The position numbers and the translations under genes are program-made. From assembly GCF_900549175.1 (NCBI RefSeq), contig NZ_URNN01000016.1, positions 1 to 32,592 of the forward strand: DNA of 32,592 nt, in the 5' to 3' direction. The stretch comes from an uncultured Prevotella sp. Its GTDB lineage: Bacteria; Bacteroidota; Bacteroidia; Bacteroidales; Bacteroidaceae. The notes beneath the pieces were generated by a model, which saw only the letters and a list, made by a program, of their open reading frames with translations, was not told where the DNA came from and searched no databases. Positions 15,382-22,535 of this stretch are shown here, one piece after another. Positions within the stretch are counted from its first letter, which is position 1. Each line of letters starts with the position of its first letter.

Positions 15382-16341
15382 ATGAAAGAACCAAGATATA
15401 TTTTCCCCAGTGACTATATGGCCGACCCGTCGGCACATGTTTTCAACGGCAAGCTGTACATCTACCCGTCGCACGATTGGGAGTCGGGAATACCGGAAAA
15501 CGACAACGGCGACCACTTCAACATGCGCGACTACCACTGCCTGCAACTCGATGACCCGCAAAACGGCGAGGCGCGCGACTGCGGCCTGATGCTCAGCGTC
15601 GAGCAGATACCCTGGGCGGGAAGACAACTGTGGGACAGCGACGTTGTGGAAAAGGACGGACGTTATTATCTGATTTTCAGCATGAAGGACAAGAACGACA
15701 TCTTCCATCTCGGTGTGGCCGTCAGCGACACCCCCGAAGGTCCGTTCGTACCGCAGGCCGACCCCATACGCGGTTCCTACTCGATAGACCCATGTGCCTT
15801 CCGCGATGATGACGGCAGCATATACGTTTATTTCGGTGGCATTTGGGGAGGACAGTTGCAGCGTTACCGCGACAACAAGGCTCTTGAGAGCGCACGGTTG
15901 GCCGAGGGTGATGAGCCCGCCCTGCCGTCGCGCGTAGCCCGCATGACCGACGATGTGCTGCAGTTTGCCGAGGAGCCGCGCCCCGTGCTTGTGGTCGATG
16001 ACAACGGCCTGCCGCTGAAAGCCAACGACCCACACCGTTTCTTCGAGGCATCGTGGATGCACAAGTATAACGGCAAGTATTATTTCTCATATTCCACGGG
16101 CGACAGCCACCTGTTGTGCTATGCCGTCGGTGACAATCCCTACGGCCCGTTCACATACCGCGGTGTATTGCTCGAGCCGGTGGTGGGCTGGACCACGCAC
16201 CACTGCATCACGGAGTTTGAAGGCCGGTGGTATCTTTTCCATCACGATTGCGTGCCGTCAGACGGCAAGACATGGCTCCGCAGTCTCAAGGTGGCGGAGA
16301 TAGAATATGACGGGGACGGAAATATTAAGTTAGTTGTATAA
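15382..16341 (+). CDS. xynB: Cytoplasmic GH43 beta-xylosidase/arabinofuranosidase (xynB-like)
   Basis: GH43 enzymes are inverting five-bladed beta-propellers that release xylose or arabinose from oligosaccharide ends. The start at 15382 gives 319 residues beginning MKEPRYIFPSDYMADPS. An upstream GTG at 15334 would add 16 poor residues. Catalytic residues are visible: base Asp15 (ADPS), pKa modulator Asp136 (SIDPCAF) and acid Glu222 (FFEASW). There is no signal peptide and no C-terminal beta-sandwich, so it is a single-domain cytoplasmic enzyme that would finish oligosaccharides delivered by the symporter. It matches XynB of P. bryantii in size and position. Substrate preference (xylosidase or arabinosidase) cannot be read from the sequence. 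Confidence 0.88.
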   Translation: MKEPRYIFPSDYMADPSAHVFNGKLYIYPSHDWESGIPENDNGDHFNMRDYHCLQLDDPQNGEARDCGLMLSVEQIPWAGRQLWDSDVVEKDGRYYLIFSMKDKNDIFHLGVAVSDTPEGPFVPQADPIRGSYSIDPCAFRDDDGSIYVYFGGIWGGQLQRYRDNKALESARLAEGDEPALPSRVARMTDDVLQFAEEPRPVLVVDDNGLPLKANDPHRFFEASWMHKYNGKYYFSYSTGDSHLLCYAVGDNPYGPFTYRGVLLEPVVGWTTHHCITEFEGRWYLFHHDCVPSDGKTWLRSLKVAEIEYDGDGNIKLVV

Positions 16342-16401
16342 TGTAATATATGTAAGTCAGACAGTTGGTGAACTGAGACTTCTGAGGTAGTTATCTGTAA
16401 T

Positions 16402-16468
16402 GGTTATCTTGGTAAAATCGCAGAAGATGCGTCTTTTACCGGGGTAACCAGTTCTCTTTTTGTTTTTA
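16402..16468 (+). terminator. Terminator of the symporter-GH10-GH43 operon
   Basis: A two-part stem is formed by GGTTA/TAACC (16402-16406/16445-16449) and GGTAAAA/TTTTACC (16411-16417/16434-16440) with an internal CGCA/TGCG hairpin. CTCTTTTTGTTTTT follows. It separates unit 1 from the promoter of the secreted GH43. The 334-base gap 16342-16675 contains only this hairpin, the promoter and a leader. Confidence 0.75.
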
Positions 16469-16490
16469 AGTGGCTCTCACATGATGTTCT

Positions 16491-16556
16491 GTAACAATAA
16501 GAGAAGTAAATGAAACAAAAAGGAACGGTGAATAAGGCGAATTTGCTTAATTTTGC
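16491..16556 (+). promoter_or_regulatory. Xylan promoter 2 with tandem operator half-sites
   Basis: Half-sites GTAACAATAAGAGAA (16491-16505) and GAAACAAAAAGGAAC (16512-16526) are 21 bases apart. The second starts 36 bases before the -7 element TAATTTTGC (16548-16556). There is no -33 TTTG. The layout is identical to the promoters at 12577 and 19196. The leader to the GH43 start at 16676 is ~110 nt. Confidence 0.65.
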
Positions 16557-16675
16557 AACAAATCAACATTATGTCCTTGAGTTGGAAATGCGCAATAGTC
16601 GGGCGTTAATCCGCATGGAATTGACTGGTAGTCCACAAGGAGAATGTGACTGAAAACAAATAAAATTAATAGACA

Positions 16676-18364
16676 ATGAACATCAAAGTGTTGCTAACCG
16701 TAATGTTGTCGTGCGCCTCCGCAATGCCGGGTATGGCGCAGACAGCCAATTACAAGTATTTCAAGTACACCGGAAACGACGCGCGGTTCGACAAGAGCTA
16801 CGACGCCACCCGCCAGTATCTCAACCCAATCATTGCCGGATTCGCACCCGACCCGAGCATCTGCCGCAAGGGCGACACATATTATATGGTGAACTCATCG
16901 TTCACATTCTTTCCCGGAGTGCCCATCTACACGAGCAAGAACCTCACCGAGTGGCAGCATCTGGGCTATGTGCTCGACCGCGAGAGCCAGGTGCCACTGG
17001 CCGGCCAGAACGTGAGCGGCGGAATATTCGCTCCGGCGATATCGTATAACGAGAAGAACAAAACGTTCTACATGATAACCACCAACGTGGGTGCGGGCAA
17101 CTTCTATGTGAAGACACAAGACCCCGCAAAGGGATGGAGTGAGCCGGTGTACCTGAGCGGCGTGGGTGGCATCGACCCATCGTTCTTCTTCGACAAGGAC
17201 GGGCGCGGATACATCGTCAACAACGACGCGCCGTCGGGACAACCCCGCTACGAGGGTGAGCGCAGTATATGGATTCACCGGTTCGACGTGAAGGGCGACA
17301 GCCTTGTAGGCGAGGCGAAAGAGATATTGCGCGGAGGCACGCACGTGCAGGAGAACCCTATATGGATAGAGGGACCGCATCTGTTCCGCGTGGGCAAATG
17401 GTACTATCTGATGTGTGCAGAGGGCGGCACATGCGACCAGCACTCGGAGGTAATCCTGCGTGCGAAGAACCCTATGGGACCATGGGAGGAGTACACCGAA
17501 GGCAATCCCATCCTGACACAGCGCACGGGTCTCGACCCCAAACGTCCCGACATAGTTACGAGTGCCGGACACGCCGACATCGTGCAGACCCCCAAGGGCG
17601 ACTGGTATGCCGTATTCCTCGCCTGCCGTCCGTATGAGGGTGACTTCTACAACACCGGCCGCGACACTTACATGCTGCCCGTAACGTGGAAAGACGGCTG
17701 GCCTGTAATTCTGGAAAAAGGTAAGGCCGTGCCCACTGTTGCAGACAGTCCGAAGGAATACGCCGGACAGCCCCGCACGGCGGAAAACCTCATGACGGGC
17801 AACTTCTCGTACACCGACCGCTTCGAGGGCGACAAGCTAAATATGCGGTGGAACTTCCTGCGTCAGGAGAAACCATTCTACAAGCTCGGCGCAGGCGGAC
17901 TCACCATAACCCCCATGGCAGGCAACATCTACCGCCGCGACCCCATGTCGGCACTGTTCTGCCATCAGCAGCACACCGACTTCGAGGCCGAGACAGAGCT
18001 TGTCTACACACCGCGTACGGAAAACGACCTTGCCGGACTTGCACTGTTGCAGAATGAGGAATACAACTTCGTCTTCGGCAAGACGATTGTCAGCGGCAGG
18101 GTGGCACTGACGCTAAGACGCGCCGAGAAGACCGTGGTGGAAGTTGGCACGGTCTTCCTCACTGAAAATGAGGCCGCACGCCCGCTGCGTCTTAAAGTGG
18201 TAGGCCGCGGACGCTATTACGACTTCCTCTATGCCACAGAGGGCGGCGACTGGAATGTGGTTGCGCGCGGCGTGGATGCAGTCAACCTGAGCACCAACCG
18301 CTCCGGCGGCTTTATCGGAGCCTGCATAGGTCTATACGCCACGACGGCGGCCAACCACCAATAA
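16676..18364 (+). CDS. Secreted GH43 with C-terminal beta-sandwich domain
   Basis: The 562-residue product has a Sec signal peptide (VLLTVMLSCASAMPGMAQ; its internal Cys is not a convincing lipobox) and is probably periplasmic. The GH43 propeller spans ~48-340, with base Asp59 (FAPDPSI), pKa modulator Asp167 (GGIDPSFFF) and acid Glu232 (WIEGPHLF). A concanavalin-A-like beta-sandwich typical of GH43 beta-xylosidases (~375-555, from YTDRFEGDKL) follows. This architecture is common for beta-xylosidases and alpha-L-arabinofuranosidases; which one cannot be said. The gene has its own copy of the xylan operator and is followed by a hairpin and a sigma-factor gene. It would trim or debranch imported xylo-oligosaccharides. 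Confidence 0.9.
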   Translation: MNIKVLLTVMLSCASAMPGMAQTANYKYFKYTGNDARFDKSYDATRQYLNPIIAGFAPDPSICRKGDTYYMVNSSFTFFPGVPIYTSKNLTEWQHLGYVLDRESQVPLAGQNVSGGIFAPAISYNEKNKTFYMITTNVGAGNFYVKTQDPAKGWSEPVYLSGVGGIDPSFFFDKDGRGYIVNNDAPSGQPRYEGERSIWIHRFDVKGDSLVGEAKEILRGGTHVQENPIWIEGPHLFRVGKWYYLMCAEGGTCDQHSEVILRAKNPMGPWEEYTEGNPILTQRTGLDPKRPDIVTSAGHADIVQTPKGDWYAVFLACRPYEGDFYNTGRDTYMLPVTWKDGWPVILEKGKAVPTVADSPKEYAGQPRTAENLMTGNFSYTDRFEGDKLNMRWNFLRQEKPFYKLGAGGLTITPMAGNIYRRDPMSALFCHQQHTDFEAETELVYTPRTENDLAGLALLQNEEYNFVFGKTIVSGRVALTLRRAEKTVVEVGTVFLTENEAARPLRLKVVGRGRYYDFLYATEGGDWNVVARGVDAVNLSTNRSGGFIGACIGLYATTAANHQ

Positions 18365-18375
18365 TGTATTATTAC

Positions 18376-18429
18376 GAGGATGTATCAAAATGGCTACAAG
18401 TTGCATCCCTTGCATTTTGATACACCCTC
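18376..18429 (+). terminator. Long hairpin between the GH43 and sigma-factor genes
   Basis: GAGGATGTATCAAAATG (18376-18392) pairs with CATTTTGATACACCCTC (18413-18429), 17 bases with one A-C mismatch, across a 20-base loop. No real T-tract follows, so it may be a weak terminator, an mRNA stabiliser or an attenuator before the sigma gene. The 12-mer ATGTATCAAAAT of its left arm recurs at 19357-19368, just before the xusA start. Confidence 0.5.
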
Positions 18430-18469
18430 ATTTGTCTTACATCTTTTCAATTTCATAAAACAACAGCTT

Positions 18470-18970
18470 ATGGAAGAGCGCATGGAAATTATCGCCGGAT
18501 ACTATGCCGGAGCCCGCGACAGGCTTGTGGAATATGTCGGGCGGCGCATTGGTAATCGTTTTTTGGCAGAAGACATGGTGCATGACGCTTTCATGCGCCT
18601 GATAACTACAGACAAGATGCTGACCGTGGCCACACTGCCGGCCCTGACATACACCATCGTACGCAATCTGCTTATAGACCATTTCCGCCGCCTTGCCTAC
18701 GACAGCCAATATGCCGAGCATGTCAGCCACACGGCCACTTGTTCTGACGATGCCGGCAGCCTGTGCTCGCGGCACGAGGTGGAGGCTTGCCTTGAGCGCG
18801 GCCTTGCGCGCCTGCCGGAGCATTGCCGTGAGGTCTACCGCCTGCACATTTTCGGCGGCATGAAAATTGCCGAAATACAGCAGGCCACCGGCGAGGACTA
18901 CAAGAAACTGGAGCACCGTCTGGGGCAAGCCCGCAAGCAGATGCGCCTTTACATGAAGCACTTCGCCTGA
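18470..18970 (+). CDS. ECF-type sigma-70 family RNA polymerase sigma factor
   Basis: The 166-residue product has the two-domain layout of extracytoplasmic-function sigma factors. A sigma region 2 spans ~10-75 (LAEDMVHDAFMRL, then YTIVRNLLIDHFRR). A sigma region 4 spans ~105-160 (LARLPEHCREVYRLHIFGG, helix-turn-helix MKIAEIQQATGEDYKKLEHR). The start at 18470 is chosen because an earlier in-frame ATG (18380) lies within the upstream hairpin and would add 30 unlike residues. No anti-sigma gene and no FecR-like partner are adjacent, so it is not the usual SusCD-linked sigma/anti-sigma set. It could be read through from the GH43 promoter, tying it to xylan. Its target promoters are unknown. Confidence 0.85.
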   Translation: MEERMEIIAGYYAGARDRLVEYVGRRIGNRFLAEDMVHDAFMRLITTDKMLTVATLPALTYTIVRNLLIDHFRRLAYDSQYAEHVSHTATCSDDAGSLCSRHEVEACLERGLARLPEHCREVYRLHIFGGMKIAEIQQATGEDYKKLEHRLGQARKQMRLYMKHFA

Positions 18971-19018
18971 CAAGCGGCACTCCGTCTTATTCTGACAATA
19001 ATTATTTTAACCTTGTCT

Positions 19019-19040
19019 CCGGCGTTTTTCAAGCCGCCGG
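19019..19040 (+). terminator. Weak hairpin after the sigma-factor gene
   Basis: CCGGCG (19019-19024) pairs with CGCCGG (19035-19040) across a 10-base loop, followed by TTCTTG. It lies ~50 bases after the sigma-factor stop and may end that transcript. The 406-base gap 18971-19376 also holds a leftward terminator, the xusA promoter and a possible antisense promoter. Confidence 0.4.
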
Positions 19041-19065
19041 TTCTTGATATCAAATACCGATGCTG

Positions 19066-19120
19066 AAAAAAACAGGCACCGTCTGCGTTGTTGCACATGC
19101 AGCATGCAGACGGTGCCTGT
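19066..19120 (-). terminator. Strong leftward terminator upstream of xusA
   Basis: ACAGGCACCGTCTGC (19072-19086) pairs perfectly with GCAGACGGTGCCTGT (19106-19120), a 15-base stem. The plus strand has no T-tract after it, but the minus strand runs straight into seven T (plus-strand A at 19066-19072). The hairpin is therefore an intrinsic terminator for leftward transcription, although no minus-strand gene lies to its right. Confidence 0.7.
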
Positions 19121-19195
19121 GGTATCCGTCAAAACATTCGTGATTAACATATATTGTTACTATTCCTTTTATTTACAGTTATTTCGTGTGGTTAT

Positions 19196-19260
19196 GTTAC
19201 ATGCGGTAAAGTGTGTGTAACTCTCGGTAAAAGGGAAATGGGATAAATGTTCTACTTTTG
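19196..19260 (+). promoter_or_regulatory. xusA promoter (xylan promoter 3) with tandem operator half-sites
   Basis: Half-sites GTTACATGCGGTAAA (19196-19210) and GTAACTCTCGGTAAA (19217-19231) agree at 10 of 15 positions, including CGGTAAA, and are 21 bases apart. The second starts 36 bases before the -7 element TACTTTTG (19253-19260). No -33 TTTG is present. The leader to xusA is ~110 nt and A-rich. This is the clearest of the three copies of the operator. Confidence 0.7.
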
Positions 19261-19311
19261 TGTTAAAATTTTAAACGTTAAACATAATTTAAAAAACCTA
19301 ATGTAATGTAT

Positions 19312-19320
19312 GCAAAAGTA
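19312..19320 (-). promoter_or_regulatory. Leftward -7 element in the xusA leader
   Basis: On the minus strand this reads TACTTTTGC, a full match to TAnnTTTGC. Transcription would start near 19305 and run left, away from xusA, to the terminator at 19066-19120. No -33 TTTG is visible at the expected distance. Confidence 0.4.
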
Positions 19321-19376
19321 ACAAACAGTAAAACCGAGATTAAAGTAGAAAAAACTATGTATCAAAATCAAACAAC

Positions 19377-22300
19377 ATGAAGCAGCTAATAGAAGTTTTA
19401 AAACGAATTATGCCCGTTCTGTTATTGCTTGTTTTTGCTGTGGCCGATGCCACCGCACAGGGAAGCGGTATACAGATAAAGGGCGTGGTCGTTGACGCTA
19501 AGGGTGAGCCACTCATCGGTGCGTCGGTTGTAATCAAGGGAAATGCCGGCAAAGGTACGATAACCGACTTTGACGGCAATTTCAAGCTGAACGTTCCTTC
19601 GGAGCAGACCATCGTGGTGGTCAGCTACATCGGTATGAGCGCCAAGGAACTGAAAGTGGGAAGAGAGCGTACCTTTAAGGTCGTGATGCAAGACAACAGC
19701 CAACTGCAGGAGGTTATTGTCGTGGGTTACGGCCAGCAGAAAAAAGCCTCGGTGGTGGGTGCCATAACACAGACCACGGGCGAGGTGCTGCAGCGTGCCG
19801 CCGGTGTCACCGACGTTGGCGCGGCCCTCACGGGTAATCTGCCCGGTGTGGTTACCGTGGCCTCAAGCGGTATGCCCGGAGAGGAGGAACCGCAAATAAC
19901 CATCCGCGGTGCCTCGTCGTGGAACAACTCGTCACCTCTGGTGCTTGTAGACGGTATCGAACGCCCCATGTCGAGTGTCGATGTGTCATCCGTAGCCACC
20001 ATCTCGGTGCTCAAGGACGCTTCGGCCACAGCCGTTTACGGAGTGAAGGGTGCCAACGGTGTAATCCTTATCACCACCAAACGCGGTGCAGAAGGCAAGG
20101 CTCAGATAAGTGTGTCGGCAAACGCAGTGATGAAGATTCCCTCAAAGCTGCCCGCCAAATATGACGCGTATGACGCATTGCGCGCACGCAATACGGCCGT
20201 GGAGCACGAGTTGAACATCTACCCTGAAAGTTTTGCATACATGAAGCCTATGAGCCTCATACAAAACTACCGCAACCAGACCACCGTCGAGCAGCGCGAA
20301 CGCTACCCCAACGTAGACTGGCAGGACGCTCTGTTCCGTGACTACGCCATGTCTTACAATGCCAATGTCAACGTGTCGGGCGGCACGAAGTTTGTGAAAT
20401 ACTTCGCCAGCGTCGACTTCGTGAGCGAGGGCGACCTCTACAAGAATTTCGGCAACGGTCGCGCATACGACACAGGATACGGCTACAACCGCGTCAACGT
20501 GCGTTCCAATCTCGATTTCAACATAACCAAGACCACGGTATTCAAGATGAATTTGGCCGGCTCCAACGCCAAGCGCGTATCGCCGTGGGCCAACAGCCAG
20601 CCTGCAGCCGGCGACTGGAGCATTTCGCAGCAATGGTCGGGAGCGTACAACATCGGTCCTGAGGCCTTCCTGCCAAAATACAGCGACGGCACATGGGGAT
20701 TCCTGCCCGGTTCGACCAACGTGTCCAACTCGGCAGAGCTTGTGGCTCTCGGCGGTACGCAGGAACTGACCACCACCCGCATCACCACCGACTTCGTGCT
20801 CGAGCAGAATCTCGACTTCATCACAAAGGGACTGTCGGCCCGCGGTATGATTTCGTGGGACAACACATTCCTCGAGAATGGCCGCGGCATCAACGACATG
20901 TACCACGACCCTCAGCACAAGTGGATAGACCCCGAGACGGGCAACGTATATTATAAGGAAGCGTTCGACGGTTACGACCATTTCGACTTCACGAGCGGAA
21001 ACCAGTGGACCACAGCCGGTGGAAACGTTGACAACAACTCCACACAGCGCAACCTCAACTACCAGTTGCAGCTCAACTGGGCACGCGGCTTCGGCAAGCA
21101 CAACGTAACGGCAATGGGTCTGTTCGGACGTCAGGAGTATGCGCAGGGTCCGATGATTCCCGCCTACCGTGAAGACTGGGTGTTCCGTGCCACTTACGAC
21201 TGGAACTCGCGCTATTTCTTCGAGTACAACGGCGCATACAACGGTTCGGAGAAATTCTCGTCCGACAACCGCTTCGCCTTCTTCAGCTCAGGCGCCATCG
21301 GATGGATGGTCAGCGACGAGCCGTTCATGAAGTGGCTGCGCGAGAAGGGCATTGTAGATATGCTGAAGGTGCGCGCCTCTTACGGAGAAATCGGTGACGA
21401 CAACGTCAACGCCCGTTTCCTATACATGACACAGTGGGCCTACGGAGGCAACACGTCGCTCGACGTGCAGCAGGGTACATCTTATTATACATGGTACCGT
21501 GAGGCTTCGCTCGGCAATCCCGACCTGCATTGGGAGAAGGTGAAGAAGACCAACATCGGTGTAGACTACGCATTCCTCGGCGGACTGATTGCCGGCTCGG
21601 TGGAGTTCTTCCGTGACAAGCGCAGCGACATCCTCGTGATGGGCGGCGACCGCGCCATTCCGCCTTACTTCGGACAGACACCGCCCGTTACCAACAAGGG
21701 AAAGGTGACCACAAAGGGATATGAGATTGAACTGCGCTTCAACAAGACGTTCGCCAACAAGATGCGTCTGTGGGCCAACTTCAACATGACTCATGCCGAG
21801 AACAAAATCAACGTAAAGGATGACGCCCCGCTGCTGCCAAACTACCGCCGCGCCGCAGGACACTCCATCGGACAGACATACTCGTTCCTCGACCGCGGCA
21901 TGCTGCAGAGCTGGGATGACGTGTACGGCTCGCCGCAGCATTACACCAACGACAACCAGCGCCTGCCCGGCGATTATTACATTGTCGACTTCAACGGCGA
22001 CGGTGTGGTGGATGACATCTACGATTTCGTTCCCTACGGATACACGGGCTCGCCACAGAACACGTACAACGCCACGATAGGATTCGAGTGGAAGGGCTTC
22101 AGCTGCTTCGCGCAGTTCTACGGTGTCACCAACGTTACACGCGATGTGACAATGAAGAGCCTTGCCGACCCGATACAGGCCAACGTCTACGCCCAGGGCG
22201 TGTGGTGGAGCGACAACCACTACGGTGCCGAGGTTGTTACGCCGCGCCTGAACTCACTGCCCATGTCTGACAAGGCATACTACGGCACGCAGTATCTCTG

Positions 22301-22532
22301 CGACGGCTCGTACATACGTCTGAAGAACGTAGAGGTGGCATACACATGGACCGGCGGCTGGGTGAAGAAGATAGGTCTCAACGACCTGAAAGTCTTTGTC
22401 AGCGGAAACAACCTCTGGCTCTGGACACGCATGCCCGATGACCGCGAATCAAACTTCTCGAGCAACGGAGGTGCCGTGGGCGCTTACCCGACAATGAAGC
22501 GTATTAACTTCGGTCTCAAATTTAATCTGTAA
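19377..22532 (+). CDS. xusA: SusC-type TonB-dependent xylo-oligosaccharide transporter XusA
   Basis: XusA is an outer-membrane beta-barrel that imports xylan oligosaccharides with energy from TonB, capped by the SusD-type lipoprotein XusB. The 1051-residue protein has a signal peptide (to ~28) and a carboxypeptidase-regulatory-like domain (~33-110: IKGVVVDAKGEPLIGASV). The SusC hallmark EVIVVGYGQQKKASVVGAI (from residue 112) follows, then the plug (PLVLVDGIER, VLKDASATAVYGVKGANGVI) and a 22-strand barrel ending in NFGLKFNL. A DxNGDGxxD loop (~871) fits a calcium site typical of the family. It is the first gene of the six-gene xus cluster, with the regulated promoter at 19196. The substrate is inferred from the cluster. 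Confidence 0.93.
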   Translation: MKQLIEVLKRIMPVLLLLVFAVADATAQGSGIQIKGVVVDAKGEPLIGASVVIKGNAGKGTITDFDGNFKLNVPSEQTIVVVSYIGMSAKELKVGRERTFKVVMQDNSQLQEVIVVGYGQQKKASVVGAITQTTGEVLQRAAGVTDVGAALTGNLPGVVTVASSGMPGEEEPQITIRGASSWNNSSPLVLVDGIERPMSSVDVSSVATISVLKDASATAVYGVKGANGVILITTKRGAEGKAQISVSANAVMKIPSKLPAKYDAYDALRARNTAVEHELNIYPESFAYMKPMSLIQNYRNQTTVEQRERYPNVDWQDALFRDYAMSYNANVNVSGGTKFVKYFASVDFVSEGDLYKNFGNGRAYDTGYGYNRVNVRSNLDFNITKTTVFKMNLAGSNAKRVSPWANSQPAAGDWSISQQWSGAYNIGPEAFLPKYSDGTWGFLPGSTNVSNSAELVALGGTQELTTTRITTDFVLEQNLDFITKGLSARGMISWDNTFLENGRGINDMYHDPQHKWIDPETGNVYYKEAFDGYDHFDFTSGNQWTTAGGNVDNNSTQRNLNYQLQLNWARGFGKHNVTAMGLFGRQEYAQGPMIPAYREDWVFRATYDWNSRYFFEYNGAYNGSEKFSSDNRFAFFSSGAIGWMVSDEPFMKWLREKGIVDMLKVRASYGEIGDDNVNARFLYMTQWAYGGNTSLDVQQGTSYYTWYREASLGNPDLHWEKVKKTNIGVDYAFLGGLIAGSVEFFRDKRSDILVMGGDRAIPPYFGQTPPVTNKGKVTTKGYEIELRFNKTFANKMRLWANFNMTHAENKINVKDDAPLLPNYRRAAGHSIGQTYSFLDRGMLQSWDDVYGSPQHYTNDNQRLPGDYYIVDFNGDGVVDDIYDFVPYGYTGSPQNTYNATIGFEWKGFSCFAQFYGVTNVTRDVTMKSLADPIQANVYAQGVWWSDNHYGAEVVTPRLNSLPMSDKAYYGTQYLCDGSYIRLKNVEVAYTWTGGWVKKIGLNDLKVFVSGNNLWLWTRMPDDRESNFSSNGGAVGAYPTMKRINFGLKFNL

Positions 22533-22535
22533 ACA

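Larger units (their letters stand above)
19066..19305 (-). ncRNA. Candidate antisense RNA opposite the xusA leader and promoter
   Basis: A consensus leftward -7 element (19312-19320) and a strong leftward terminator (19066-19120) frame a ~240-nt stretch with no convincing ORF. The RNA would be complementary to the first part of the xusA leader and would run through the xusA promoter. Antisense RNAs next to susC-type genes are known from Bacteroides fragilis polysaccharide loci. No expression evidence is available here, so this is a prediction from paired signals. Confidence 0.35.

Noticed and set aside
18380..18469. Upstream ATG extension of the sigma-factor gene
   Set aside because: The 30 added codons lie across the 18376-18429 hairpin and do not resemble a sigma N-terminus; ATG 18470 fits family length.
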